From: JBKEDC01 sp047971925
GTDB taxonomy: Bacteria; Bacteroidota; Bacteroidia; Bacteroidales; Prolixibacteraceae
Direction: 5' to 3'
Length of the DNA: 22,978 nucleotides
NCBI GenBank assembly: GCA_047971925.1
Contig: JBKEAC010000122.1
Coordinates: 1 to 22,978, forward strand
The translations under genes and the position numbers were made by a program. Under the pieces are notes generated by a model. It ran no database searches, was not told the DNA's origin, and saw nothing but the letters and a program-made list of their open reading frames with translations. Of the stretch, positions 6,652 through 16,138 are shown piece after piece (within the stretch, counting starts at the first letter, position 1; every line of letters starts with the position of its first letter).

Positions 6652-8721
6652 TTATTTTTTCTCTTGAGGATATTCAATTCTTACATGGTAAATATTGAGC
6701 ATTTTTTCAACTAGCGTATCCTTTATCGTTGTTAAATCTCGAAGTGTTAAAGGGGTAAGAGCTAACTGCTCCTCTTTAATCTTTCCATCGATAAGCATGT
6801 CGATTAATGCTTTAATATTATCATGTGTTTTGTCTTTTAGTGCTCTGGTTGCAGCCTCTACACCATCAACAATCATGAGTATTGCCGTTTCTTTAGTTCT
6901 TGGTCGAGGACCGGGATAAGTAAACTCTGCTATATCAATTTCTTCATCGGGATGCTCATTTTTGTATTTTGTGTAAAAGTACTTCGCTTGAGTTGTGCCA
7001 TGATGAGAGATGATAAACTCTTGAAGAACTTCAGGAATGCCATATTTTTTAGCTAGTTTCAATCCATCTTCCACATGCGAAATAATAATTTGAGCACTCT
7101 CTTTGTAGTTGTTTTCATCGTGAGGATTGATTGCTCCAACCTGATTCTCCACAAAGAACATTGGGTTCTGCATTTTGCCTATATCATGATAAAGAGCACC
7201 AGCGTAAGCAAGGAAGGGATTTGCATCAATTTTATGAGCTAGAGTTTCCGATAAATTTGCAAGTTGAAGCGAGTGTTGAAAAGTTCCTGGAGCCTCTTCT
7301 GATAATTTTCTTAATAAAGGCTGATTCGTGTTGGAAAGTTCCATCAGCGTGACATCGGAAACAAATCCGAAGAACTTCTCAAACACATAAATCAATGGAT
7401 ACGCAAGTAGTATTAGAATTGCATTGGCAACAAACCATTGCAAATGCTCCCATTGTATATTCTGATAATTTCCTTCGTGAATCATTGAGAAAGCAATATA
7501 CACCACTGAATATGACAAAAGCACCCATAATGCAGTAAAAACAATGTCGGACCGTCGGTGCAATTTATCGAGTGTAAATACGGCAACAATACCAACAACC
7601 AAGCTCATAAAAATGAATTCAAAGTTGTTTGGTGCAAAATATCCCACCAGCAACGAGCTAATCACATGTGTAAAAATAGCCGTTCTCGAATCAAAAAATA
7701 TTCTGATGAGAATTGGCAATATGGCAATCGGAACAACATAAATGTTCATGTAGCTAAATCTTAAAACAAAGCTATAGGCGAATACCATCAACACGATGAC
7801 AAGCAAAATGAATGAAAGCTGACGTTTCTTATTGAAAATTTGAGGTCTGAAATAAGCAAAGTAGAGTGTTAACATGAGGAAGCAGATTAAAATCACTAAA
7901 ATCTTTCCCAGCACCAAGAGATAGTAATCCACATCAAGAGTTTGCCTACTCTCATAAGTTCTCTTTAGTGAAGTGAGAACTCGAAACATGTGAGGGTTAA
8001 CAATGTCGCCCTTCAAAATGATTCGCTCCCCTGTTTGTATCATTCCTTGAGTTTCAGAAATTGATGCCAATGATTGTTTAAGTTCCTGCTCACTGAAATC
8101 AGCTTCATAGGTCAAATTCTCTTGTAAGAAGCTTGTTACACTATTCTTTTTTGCGATGACTACATAAGACGAGCTTAGCTCTTTTTGCATGAGGCTATCC
8201 ATAATAAAGAAAGCTTCTTTGAGCGATGTGATAGAGTCAATAGTACACTTTAAAACGACCTTATCGTTGATTATTTGCAGATGCTTTCTATCGCGTAAAT
8301 TAGGGTCATTTTCAAAAGACTGAGCAATAATCCCTAAATCATAGAGTTTACTCAATTGCTCACATAGTATTCTAATTTTCGAGGGCGTTAGATCGGGATA
8401 TTTAGCCGAGAAATTATTCAAGCTGTTTCTGAAGTTAGCCACTTGAACAGCCCCCACTAGGGTATCCATGCGATAATAAGGGGCGAAATTCAGCCTTATA
8501 GAATCACGTTGTTCTCTAACCTCTCCTTCATCTTTATAAATTGCAAAATCGAAGGGTGAAACTAAGTTTTCGTGCTGCCAAGGTGTGTTCTTTTGAAATT
8601 CAAATTGAAATCTCCCTTTCCCTGGAATAATAATGTATAGAATAGCAACCGTTGCCACCAATGCAGAAAAGACATAAGTGAAATGGTAATACTTCTTCAG
8701 ACGCTCAAGAAATTTTTTCAT
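6652..8721 (-). CDS. 7TM-HD membrane phosphohydrolase, PgpH-like c-di-AMP phosphodiesterase
   Basis: Integral membrane protein of the 7TMR-HD family; characterised members such as Listeria PgpH hydrolyse cyclic di-AMP. Numbering from an upstream ATG at 8793, there is one transmembrane segment (about 39-56), an extracytoplasmic 7TMR-HDED domain (about 60-285), seven hydrophobic spans (about 290-475) and a cytoplasmic HD domain (about 500-690). The metal-ligand pattern is intact: H507, H536-D537, H573, H597-H598 and D643. I prefer the internal start MKKFLERLKKYYHF at 8721, because the preceding 24 residues are basic and unlike the family; the longer form (8793) cannot be excluded. The 3' end converges on ftcD. 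Substrate assignment rests on family knowledge only. Confidence 0.87.
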   Translation of the reverse strand: MKKFLERLKKYYHFTYVFSALVATVAILYIIIPGKGRFQFEFQKNTPWQHENLVSPFDFAIYKDEGEVREQRDSIRLNFAPYYRMDTLVGAVQVANFRNSLNNFSAKYPDLTPSKIRILCEQLSKLYDLGIIAQSFENDPNLRDRKHLQIINDKVVLKCTIDSITSLKEAFFIMDSLMQKELSSSYVVIAKKNSVTSFLQENLTYEADFSEQELKQSLASISETQGMIQTGERIILKGDIVNPHMFRVLTSLKRTYESRQTLDVDYYLLVLGKILVILICFLMLTLYFAYFRPQIFNKKRQLSFILLVIVLMVFAYSFVLRFSYMNIYVVPIAILPILIRIFFDSRTAIFTHVISSLLVGYFAPNNFEFIFMSLVVGIVAVFTLDKLHRRSDIVFTALWVLLSYSVVYIAFSMIHEGNYQNIQWEHLQWFVANAILILLAYPLIYVFEKFFGFVSDVTLMELSNTNQPLLRKLSEEAPGTFQHSLQLANLSETLAHKIDANPFLAYAGALYHDIGKMQNPMFFVENQVGAINPHDENNYKESAQIIISHVEDGLKLAKKYGIPEVLQEFIISHHGTTQAKYFYTKYKNEHPDEEIDIAEFTYPGPRPRTKETAILMIVDGVEAATRALKDKTHDNIKALIDMLIDGKIKEEQLALTPLTLRDLTTIKDTLVEKMLNIYHVRIEYPQEKK

Positions 8722-9024
8722 TTTAATAAATATTGAATAAGCGAAAATGTTATTATTGCTCTTTATTCGTTTTCTATGTTTAACTTCATTCAAAGTTTTT
8801 CGTTGGATTCCTTCAAGCTTTTATTGCGATTCGTTTTTATTCTCAACAAGGACCAAGCGTAGAACTTTAGGCAGCTATTCTTCATGAATTTTGCCAAATT
8901 AAGACCCAAAACTAATAGTTTTTATAGCTTTATTGCTTAAAGATAGGAAATAAAACATATATTCATTGATTTTTTCTTAATTTAGCCCAAAATTCACCCT
9001 TGTAACACATAACGAAGCCACAAT

Positions 9025-9807
9025 ATGAATTTTGGTATTTGCTCACTAAGCTCGATTCCCGTCAGACTAGAACCTTCCGAAAAAAGCGAAATGATTACAC
9101 AGATTCTTTTCGGAGAACACTTTTCTATTATGCAACTATTCATGGGCTGGTGTCAGATAGAACTCGCATTTGATAAAACTATCGGTTGGGTTGATCCACG
9201 GATGATTACACCGATATCAGCTCGCACTTTTAAGCAAATTGATACAAAAAAGGCTGCTGTTAGTACAAGCATCCTCGACTTAATTCGAGGAACCGATGAG
9301 CAATTGATGGTGGTAGCTGGGAGTTCTCTTCCATTATGGCGCCCCTATAAGAAAGAATTTTCGCTTGGTCAAGCCTTCTATGCTGTCAGTGGAGAATATA
9401 CGGCGAAATTTACAAACAATTTAAGTCAATTCCTGATTCAACGAGCGCTCAGGTATTTTAATGTTCCACATCAAGCAGGCGGACGATCACCATTTGGGAT
9501 TGATTCGAGCGGATTTATTCAAATCATCTTCAAGATGGCTATGATACAACTTCCTCGAAGCATTGAAGAACAAGCTAAAATTGGAGAAACAATTACTTTC
9601 ATTGAAGAGTGTGAGAATGGTGATATTGCATTTTTCCAAGATGAAAATGGCGTGATTAATCATGCTGGATTCATTTGGGAAAGGAACAAGATTATTCACG
9701 TGCAAGGGAAGGTGCAAATTGATGGAATAGATCAATATGGCATCTATGACATCATGACTAGAAGATATTCTCACAACCTGCGTCTAATCAAACGCATTCG
9801 ATATTGA
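9025..9807 (+). CDS. SH3 / NlpC-P60 family protein with Ser in place of the catalytic Cys
   Basis: Related to peptidoglycan endopeptidases that cut at the gamma-D-Glu-diaminopimelate bond. An SH3-like domain begins at residue 1 (MNFGICSLSSIPVRLEPS...), and an NlpC/P60 domain covers about 125-260. The family nucleophile motif G-x-D-C-S-G-F reads GIDSSGF here: residue 161 is Ser, codon TCG at 9505-9507. The other catalytic positions appear intact: H213 in VINHAGFIW and H225 in IIHVQG. The YLWGG segment usual before the nucleophile is HQAGG. No signal peptide is seen, which is common in this Bacteroidota subfamily. TCG differs from either Cys codon by two bases, so one sequencing error does not explain it. 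The protein may be an inactive binder or a regulator. Confidence 0.85.
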   Translation: MNFGICSLSSIPVRLEPSEKSEMITQILFGEHFSIMQLFMGWCQIELAFDKTIGWVDPRMITPISARTFKQIDTKKAAVSTSILDLIRGTDEQLMVVAGSSLPLWRPYKKEFSLGQAFYAVSGEYTAKFTNNLSQFLIQRALRYFNVPHQAGGRSPFGIDSSGFIQIIFKMAMIQLPRSIEEQAKIGETITFIEECENGDIAFFQDENGVINHAGFIWERNKIIHVQGKVQIDGIDQYGIYDIMTRRYSHNLRLIKRIRY

Positions 9808-9829
9808 TATCTCGTTCATTACGATAAAT

Positions 9830-11197
9830 CTAATTCTTTTTAATCGATTCCTCGTTAAATTCATTCATGAATGAGGTCTTCACACAACGGAAACCAATCG
9901 TAGCTGTGGCAGTGTCTTGATATTCATAGGTGCGAGTACCATTGCGGAGGAAATACGATACATCTTTCCATGAGCCTCCACGAACAACTTTGCGCTTCAA
10001 CACGGGAGGATCACTAGATAAGGCATTGTATTCATATTGAGGATTGAAATCACTCATGAATTCATAGGTTGACTCATCGAAAGCTGTGCTAGTCCATTCA
10101 GCGACATTTCCAGCCATGTCGAACAAATAATAATCATTGGGGCTATATGACGCAACTTTAACCGCAGTTGCACCATCTCTAGAATCGGCAACATAATTTC
10201 CTCTCCTTGGTTTGAAATTTGCTAAATAGCAGCCCATTTCAGTCCCCATGTAATAACTTCCCCATGGAAAAAGAGTGCTAGTTTTTCCAGCTCTAGCCGC
10301 ATATTCCCATTCTGCTTCGGTGGGCAAACGATAATCATGATTTTCGTATTGCTTGTTCGATCTCAAGTAATCATTAAATAGCCTTGTTCTCCAATGACAA
10401 AAGGCTGTTGCTTGTTTCCATGTTACTCCCACAACGGGATAATTATCAAAAGCACGATGAGAGAAATATTGCTTCATAATCGGCTCATTATAGGAAAAGG
10501 TAAAATCTCTAATCCAAACTAAAGTATCGGGATAAACAGGACTGGTATCACGGAAAATAAAGTCACTTCGCGATTTAATAATGCGTATATCCCCATTTAA
10601 ATCGAGTAAACTACCCGTATAGGCTTGTTTGTCATAGTCGTAAGTATTCTTCTTCAGAGCAGCTTGCGTGTAGTCAATCCATTGAAAGGAATAAACCAAT
10701 TGATGAGTATCGATTGATTTGCGAAACCCCACCCTGCTATCATCTTCCAGATAGAATGGTTCGATTGCTAATTGCACATCCTCATCCTTCCAGTCGATAC
10801 TAATAGTCCAGTCGATATATGGATCTTCTAATGGCTCATTTGTCTTTTTATTCTCTGTAATTAAATAGCCAGGTACTTGCTCACCTATCGCTTCCCGAAA
10901 AATTGAATCGCGAACCCAATAGACATATTGCCGATATTCATTATTGGTGATTTCAGTTTCATCCATCCAAAAGGCTTCAATTGATACACGTTTATTTGGG
11001 GTTGATTCGGCAGCTATCTCATCAGAGGAACCAACAAGAAAGCTTCCCCTAGGAATGTACGACATACCAAAAGGAATTACTTCATAATAGGGGGCTTTTG
11101 AGGAATCTTGAATATAGTCCACTAAATTACTACTCTTCCCTACACACGATGCGCAAGTGAAAAGAATAATGATATAATATAGTGTTTGTCGACTCAT
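9830..11197 (-). CDS. GldK-like lipoprotein, second copy beside the T9SS operon
   Basis: A paralogue of the GldK encoded at 14771-16111, alignable over nearly the whole 455 residues. Shared blocks include FWMDETEITNNEYRQ, YPDTLVWIRDF, YPVVGVTWKQATAFCHWRT, RLPTEAEWEYAARAG, FDMAGNVAEWT, VVRGGSWKDV and IGFRCVKTS. The fold is that of formylglycine-generating (sulfatase-modifying) enzymes, but their paired active-site cysteines are not evident, as in GldK and GldJ. The N-terminus (MSRQTLYYIIILFTCASC) is a lipoprotein signal with the likely lipidated Cys at 18. It lies 117 bases behind gldN, beyond a strong terminator, so it may have its own promoter. It could be a GldJ-type or second GldK-type subunit of the outer-membrane ring; which one is unresolved. 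Confidence 0.85.
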   Translation of the reverse strand: MSRQTLYYIIILFTCASCVGKSSNLVDYIQDSSKAPYYEVIPFGMSYIPRGSFLVGSSDEIAAESTPNKRVSIEAFWMDETEITNNEYRQYVYWVRDSIFREAIGEQVPGYLITENKKTNEPLEDPYIDWTISIDWKDEDVQLAIEPFYLEDDSRVGFRKSIDTHQLVYSFQWIDYTQAALKKNTYDYDKQAYTGSLLDLNGDIRIIKSRSDFIFRDTSPVYPDTLVWIRDFTFSYNEPIMKQYFSHRAFDNYPVVGVTWKQATAFCHWRTRLFNDYLRSNKQYENHDYRLPTEAEWEYAARAGKTSTLFPWGSYYMGTEMGCYLANFKPRRGNYVADSRDGATAVKVASYSPNDYYLFDMAGNVAEWTSTAFDESTYEFMSDFNPQYEYNALSSDPPVLKRKVVRGGSWKDVSYFLRNGTRTYEYQDTATATIGFRCVKTSFMNEFNEESIKKN

Positions 11198-11260
11198 TAA
11201 AAAAAAGGTAATTCGATTACAAATTAAGCAAAAAAAATAAATAATAGCCTCCTATTGAGC

Positions 11261-11295
11261 AAAAAAAAGCTCTTTGTTAATACAAAGAGCTTTTT
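11261..11295 (-). terminator. Terminator of the porP-gldKLMN operon
   Basis: A 14-bp perfect stem (11264-11277 with 11282-11295) around a four-base loop. On the minus strand the hairpin is followed by a run of U from the A tract at 11261-11268. It begins about 20 bases past the gldN stop and separates the operon from the second GldK-like gene. As both arms end in A/T runs it may also work in the opposite direction. Confidence 0.88.
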
Positions 11296-11314
11296 AAATA
11301 AGTATCAATAATGG

Positions 11315-12178
11315 TTAATATTCCCACAAATCTTGTTCATATACGAATATTTCATCTTCCACTCGCTGCGATTCAGTCATGATATCAATACCCGTTAAAT
11401 ATTGATCAATTCTTCGGTTGTTATAAGTGTTGCTAACTTGCACAATGTAACTACTAAAACGACGTTTGATAAACAAGTCGTCATATGACATTGATAATGA
11501 TCCAACATCTGTTTTAACAGCACTAACAGCCAGAACATCTCTCACCTCGGGAAAATATACCCAAAAGACTTGACTTTTCTGCACATTTTCTTGATTTATA
11601 TCTTCTGGTCTGTAATATTCGCGAATAGGACAAATACCGATGATTCTAACATTCATGGTTGAAGTTTGACGGTCAAAAAACCATTCTTCCTTAATCATGA
11701 TTTGTTTAATCTCTTGTGAACGGATTTGACCTTCCACATTCACCTCAATAGTTTCTCCTGTATCAATATCGCGTGTGGTTTGTTTAGAGCTCACTGCACC
11801 AAAAGAAGCCTTTACCTGTTCAAAGGTCATAGGTACTTTAAATTCATCATCTGAACTAGCATCATAAGCCGTTATCTTTTCTTCCTTTATCCCTTTAAGA
11901 AGAGTATTAATCAGATTATTAATACCCTCCATTTCCATTGTTGGGTAATAAAGTTTCTGATTCATCTTTTCTCTAAGATCAAGGATTCTCCACACCCTCT
12001 TAGACCACATTACATCAGCCTCACGAACATAAGGTAATTCCATTGGCTTTCTTTCAATCATATCGGTACGTTGAAAAGCACCATCAACAATTTGAGCATT
12101 TGCAGAACTATCGTTCAACAAAACTATTGAAATAAATAGGACTCCACCTAAAAATATATTCTTCATATTTATCTTCAT
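11315..12178 (-). CDS. gldN: Type IX secretion / gliding protein GldN (PorN)
   Basis: Periplasmic component of the type IX secretion system; PorN/GldN binds the lipoprotein PorK/GldK to form the large ring under the outer membrane. The 287 residues begin with a signal peptide ending SANA before QIVDGAF. Characteristic segments are the Met/Trp-rich ADVMWSKRVWRILDLREKMN, IKEEWFFDRQTSTMNVRIIGICP and VFWVYFPEVRDVL. A second ATG at 12166 would give a slightly shorter signal peptide. The gene is last in porP-gldK-gldL-gldM-gldN, 25 bases behind gldM, and is followed by the terminator at 11261-11295. The order matches the Porphyromonas por cluster. Confidence 0.94.
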   Translation of the reverse strand: MKINMKNIFLGGVLFISIVLLNDSSANAQIVDGAFQRTDMIERKPMELPYVREADVMWSKRVWRILDLREKMNQKLYYPTMEMEGINNLINTLLKGIKEEKITAYDASSDDEFKVPMTFEQVKASFGAVSSKQTTRDIDTGETIEVNVEGQIRSQEIKQIMIKEEWFFDRQTSTMNVRIIGICPIREYYRPEDINQENVQKSQVFWVYFPEVRDVLAVSAVKTDVGSLSMSYDDLFIKRRFSSYIVQVSNTYNNRRIDQYLTGIDIMTESQRVEDEIFVYEQDLWEY

Positions 12179-12203
12179 TAAAACTTCTCAAACAAGAAGA
12201 TTA

Positions 12204-13823
12204 TTACTGAATTTTAAAACTCACAGGTCTTAACGTGCGAGTTGAATTATCATCACCTTTAGCCACAATATTGTCGATATAAATCACGCTATTGGTTTGC
12301 TGTTTTGAAATTGCATCTTTCATTTCGGGGGTGAAACGTGCGCTAGATGATTTCAAAGTAACATTATAACCGCCATTTCCAACCATTGTAACATCGAAAC
12401 TAGCAATCTTAAACTTCAAGTCGAAATCGAAATCAACCAATTCAGCAAAAACTCCTTGTTCGGCAACCATAGCCTCTTTACGGATAACACCTCCATTCTG
12501 ACCAGCTACTTGCGCAACTGGATCTGGAACCTTTTTCACACGAAACGCCATTGTTGCCACACGAGTTGTTTTACCATTAACATTTGCATCAACAAAAATC
12601 TCGGTTTTCTTTCCTGTTAAATCTTCTGCTGTAGGATAAACCATAAGTCCGCCAGTCTCTCCAACAATTTTACCATTACTCATCGAAACTTTAATATCAC
12701 TTGAAGCGACTCCTGGAACAGAAACACTAATAGGGTTAGCAATGTTCATGTAGAATACGTTCATCTTTGTTGGTGATATCGTTGCTGATGGTTGAACTAC
12801 CTGATATTCTTGTTCTGGAATTGAGAAAGTCATTGGTTCACCATCGGGACCATCGATTGTAATTTCTCCACCCCATTTATATGAACCAGGAGTTGATGCT
12901 GGTATGTCAAAAATGCCTCGTCCATCTTTAATTGATAAGGTATTTCCCCTAACAACAACCTTTGGATTCTGCATTGTATCGCGCGCTGCAAGGAAAATTT
13001 CCGCATAATAGTTACCTCCCTGCAAAACAGAAGTTGAACGAGGTATAACAACAGGATCGAGCTTATTAAATTTATACGACCCTGCATCAATTTGCCCGTA
13101 TAAGTACGACAACATACTAGCTTCAGTGTTGGCAATATCAATCTGAATCTTGCTCAAGATAGTTAATGCCGCAATCATTGGTTGATGCGCAAAATTAGTA
13201 GTTTCCCATGTTGCTGCACCATCTTCAGCACCATGACCTTGACCAGCAGGATCGGAAGTATCTAATGATGTTGTAATAACTTGAGAAATTACCGACGATT
13301 CAGGAACTCTTTTCAATAAGCTAGCCTTCAACTCTTCAATTTTCGTTTTCACCTCGGTAGCACGACCCAAACGAATCATGATATCTGAAGGCACGTTCAA
13401 ATCATCATCTTTAGCTACTTGCAAAGAATCTTTATTGTAATTGGTAACGTATGAGCGATCAGAAGAAGCCACATATCCGCTAACTTCGGCAATTTTAAAA
13501 CCGCCACCTTGTATAACCAACTCCTCTTTTGTGTCGATGATAAACTTCTGCAATTCGCGAACTTCTGCCCTAACTTCAGTTGCTACATTAAATAACTTCT
13601 CAACTTTCGCCTTATTAGAATTATATGCCGCTTCAAGCTGTCCGTATTGTTGATCAACTTTCTTTTCAACAGTTTCGTAAGCTTGAACAAGACTAGAGTT
13701 AACCACACGAAAGGCAATCAATACCTCAACCGAAACGTTCATAGCCATCATGGCCATCAACACGAGGTACATCATACTAATCATCTTCTGCCTCGGGGTT
13801 TCCGGACAATTCGTTGCTCCCAT
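12204..13823 (-). CDS. gldM: Type IX secretion / gliding motor protein GldM (PorM)
   Basis: Inner-membrane protein with a long periplasmic part that carries motor torque from GldL to the GldK/GldN ring. The N-terminus NCPETPRQKMISMMYLVLMA is the family signature. It is followed by the single transmembrane segment (about 14-37), a helical region (about 40-230), and stacked beta domains to residue 539 with PGSYKWGGEITIDGPDG in the middle and the conserved VSFKIQ-type end. The length matches known GldM proteins (just over 500). It begins eight bases behind the gldL stop, so translation is probably coupled. Confidence 0.96.
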   Translation of the reverse strand: MGATNCPETPRQKMISMMYLVLMAMMAMNVSVEVLIAFRVVNSSLVQAYETVEKKVDQQYGQLEAAYNSNKAKVEKLFNVATEVRAEVRELQKFIIDTKEELVIQGGGFKIAEVSGYVASSDRSYVTNYNKDSLQVAKDDDLNVPSDIMIRLGRATEVKTKIEELKASLLKRVPESSVISQVITTSLDTSDPAGQGHGAEDGAATWETTNFAHQPMIAALTILSKIQIDIANTEASMLSYLYGQIDAGSYKFNKLDPVVIPRSTSVLQGGNYYAEIFLAARDTMQNPKVVVRGNTLSIKDGRGIFDIPASTPGSYKWGGEITIDGPDGEPMTFSIPEQEYQVVQPSATISPTKMNVFYMNIANPISVSVPGVASSDIKVSMSNGKIVGETGGLMVYPTAEDLTGKKTEIFVDANVNGKTTRVATMAFRVKKVPDPVAQVAGQNGGVIRKEAMVAEQGVFAELVDFDFDLKFKIASFDVTMVGNGGYNVTLKSSSARFTPEMKDAISKQQTNSVIYIDNIVAKGDDNSTRTLRPVSFKIQ

Positions 13824-13831
13824 AGTCTATC

Positions 13832-14746
13832 TTATTTTTTATAATTCATTGCACTCAACATCGTGCTATAAACTGAGTTTAGTGCTTCAATATTACCATT
13901 CAACTCACGAGATAATGACTGATATTTTTTCATATCTTCCAATGAAGAATTCAAAATTGAAGTCATTTCAATCATCTGTTGGCTATATTTCTGAGAGATT
14001 TCAAACTGTCCTTTCAACGACGAAACCTGCTGCGCATAGTTGCTGTTTAGTAAATCTAAATTTGTCTGCAAAGAAACCATCTTTTGGTTGTAATTCGCCG
14101 AATTCGAACCCATATCATCAATTTCTTTTGCCACTACATCTGTAAACCTTACATAGGTATCAGACAATGCACTCAACGACTGATTAATATTGATGTTAGC
14201 CTCTTGACCAACTTTCGATAATTGGTCCATTGACTCAGCAGCCGCATTTAAGTTTTCGACATAAATATTAGTTGCTAAAGTTGCCGATGAAATATCGCTA
14301 ATTGAGGAAGCCGTGTTACCTAAGTCGGTTAAACCCTTAGAAACCTTTTCTAGAACCTCAGGAGCAATATCTGCACTTTCAAATATACCACCCATGTTGA
14401 AGCTCACGCTTTCAGCTGAGAAGTTTCCACCACCTGATAAACGAGAATGTGACGCTCCTGAAGAATGAGCATGCTGCACATGTCCCTCTTCATCACCTGG
14501 CAAATGATCAGAATGCAACTCAGGAAAAACGCGTGTCCAATCGGGTTGTTCATGCAATGGTTCCAAAGAAGAAATCAAGAATATTAAGGCTTCCGTACAC
14601 ATACCAATAGTAAGAGCAACTCCCGCTCCTGGCCAGTGCATCAATTTGAAAAGCGCTCCAACAATAACTAAGGCTCCAGCGAGGTTGTAAACATAGTTCA
14701 TGAATACTTTCCAACGCCTACTCTGTAATAAATCTCCAAAGCTCAT
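13832..14746 (-). CDS. gldL: Type IX secretion / gliding motor protein GldL (PorL)
   Basis: Proton-driven motor subunit in the inner membrane. Two transmembrane helices fill about residues 18-57. The second contains TEALIF with Glu52, equivalent to the membrane-buried Glu that is essential in Flavobacterium GldL; Lys34 in GALFKLMHW is the other conserved charged position. The rest (about 60-304) is cytoplasmic, with a His/Ser/Gly-rich low-complexity stretch near 85-115 and then long helical, probably coiled-coil, segments. It sits 24 bases behind gldK and eight bases ahead of gldM. A later ATG at residue 16 would remove only the first 15 residues; the longer form is chosen. Confidence 0.95.
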   Translation of the reverse strand: MSFGDLLQSRRWKVFMNYVYNLAGALVIVGALFKLMHWPGAGVALTIGMCTEALIFLISSLEPLHEQPDWTRVFPELHSDHLPGDEEGHVQHAHSSGASHSRLSGGGNFSAESVSFNMGGIFESADIAPEVLEKVSKGLTDLGNTASSISDISSATLATNIYVENLNAAAESMDQLSKVGQEANININQSLSALSDTYVRFTDVVAKEIDDMGSNSANYNQKMVSLQTNLDLLNSNYAQQVSSLKGQFEISQKYSQQMIEMTSILNSSLEDMKKYQSLSRELNGNIEALNSVYSTMLSAMNYKK

Positions 14747-14770
14747 ATAAAGTGTATTTTATTTTTTAAA

Positions 14771-16111
14771 TTAGAATTCATTCCCGAAAGAAGATCTCAC
14801 ACAACGGAATCCAACATATGATTTAACCGTATCTTGATACTCAAAACTTCGAGTTGAAGTTTGAATGTATTGTGCAATATCTTTCCAAGAGCCTCCACGT
14901 ATAACTTTGCGTTTCATAACTGGAGGATCATTGGGTTTTGCATTATATTCAAAGTTCGGATTTAAATCATAAACATACATATACGCCGACTCGTCATAAG
15001 CGGTAATAGTCCATTCTGCCACATTACCCGCCATGTCATATAATCCATAGTCATTAGGAGCATAACTCGCCACTTTCATTGTTGCCAACCCTCCATCTTC
15101 AACATAGTTTCCGCGAAGCGGTTTGAAGTTTGCTAAAAATTCTCCCTCTTGATTACGAGTGTAATAACCTCCCCATGGATACATTGATGCCATTCTTGTT
15201 CCTCTTGCTGCATATTCCCACTCCACCTCGGTTGGTAGACGATAATCTTGCAATGGGTCTTGATTTTTTGAAACCAAATACTTCGTTTGAATTGCGGTTC
15301 TCCAATAGCAGAACGCTTTCGCTTGCACCCAATTCACACCAACCACAGGATACTCATCAAAACCAGGATGCCACGAATAACGTGTTGCCCAAGGCTCATT
15401 ATACGAGTAAGTGTAATCTCTAATCCAGCACAATGTGTCAGGATAAATATTCGTTGAACTACTTCTCACAAAAGAAGCACGATTTGTGAGCGGCTTAGTA
15501 TCACCAGCCTCATCATAAATCACACCATTATAGCTTTGCGTTTCATAGTTGTACATATTACTTCGCTTAGCAGCTTGTTGATAATCTACCCAATAATAGG
15601 TGTAAACCATTTTTCTACTATCTACCTCTTTTCTACCAAACAATCGATCCTCTGGAGCATAATAAATTGCAGAAACAGCTTCTTGCACTTCTGGTTCGCT
15701 CCAATTAATCTTCTCATCCCAATTTAAAATAGGAGTTTCTATTGGATTACCCTTTTTATCTTCCTCAATTAAAAATTCAGGATATTGCTCCGACAACATT
15801 GTTCTCGCAATTGAATCTCGTACATAGTTAATGAACTGACGGTACTCATTATTAGTTATTTCCGTATCATCCATCCAGAAAGCATCAACAGACACTGTCT
15901 TTGCTGGAGTACTTCCCCAGTTAACCTCTTGATCACTCGGACCAATATTAATACTTCCACGAGGAATAAATATCATTCCATACGGAGAGGGCTCCGCATA
16001 CTTGCTGCCTTTACGAACACCAACTAGTTCTCCGCCATTTCCACCTTTTCCACAACTTATTGACACGAGAGTCGATACAGCTATAAAAGCAACAACTAAT
16101 ACTTTCTTCAT
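14771..16111 (-). CDS. gldK: Type IX secretion / gliding lipoprotein GldK (PorK)
   Basis: Outer-membrane lipoprotein that forms a ring with GldN in the type IX machine. From the chosen start (MKKVLVVAFIAVSTLVSISC) the lipidated Cys is residue 20, followed by GKGGNGG. The body is a formylglycine-generating-enzyme-like domain with MIFIPRGSINIG, FWMDDTEITNNEYRQF, YPDTLCWIRDYTYSYNEP, YPVVGVNWVQAKAFCYWRT, YDMAGNVAEWT, VIRGGSWKD and VGFRCVRSS; the enzyme family's catalytic Cys pair is not evident. An ATG at 16123 would add MHHI before the signal peptide and is less likely. The gene starts 27 bases behind porP and leads into gldL. A close paralogue lies at 9830-11197. Confidence 0.95.
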   Translation of the reverse strand: MKKVLVVAFIAVSTLVSISCGKGGNGGELVGVRKGSKYAEPSPYGMIFIPRGSINIGPSDQEVNWGSTPAKTVSVDAFWMDDTEITNNEYRQFINYVRDSIARTMLSEQYPEFLIEEDKKGNPIETPILNWDEKINWSEPEVQEAVSAIYYAPEDRLFGRKEVDSRKMVYTYYWVDYQQAAKRSNMYNYETQSYNGVIYDEAGDTKPLTNRASFVRSSSTNIYPDTLCWIRDYTYSYNEPWATRYSWHPGFDEYPVVGVNWVQAKAFCYWRTAIQTKYLVSKNQDPLQDYRLPTEVEWEYAARGTRMASMYPWGGYYTRNQEGEFLANFKPLRGNYVEDGGLATMKVASYAPNDYGLYDMAGNVAEWTITAYDESAYMYVYDLNPNFEYNAKPNDPPVMKRKVIRGGSWKDIAQYIQTSTRSFEYQDTVKSYVGFRCVRSSFGNEF

Positions 16112-16138
16112 AATATGATGCATCTATCTATTTTATCT

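Noticed and set aside
9830..11197. Active formylglycine-generating sulfatase-modifying enzyme
   Set aside because: The fold matches, but the paired catalytic cysteines near the C-terminus are not seen, and the close similarity to the neighbouring GldK indicates a structural secretion component.
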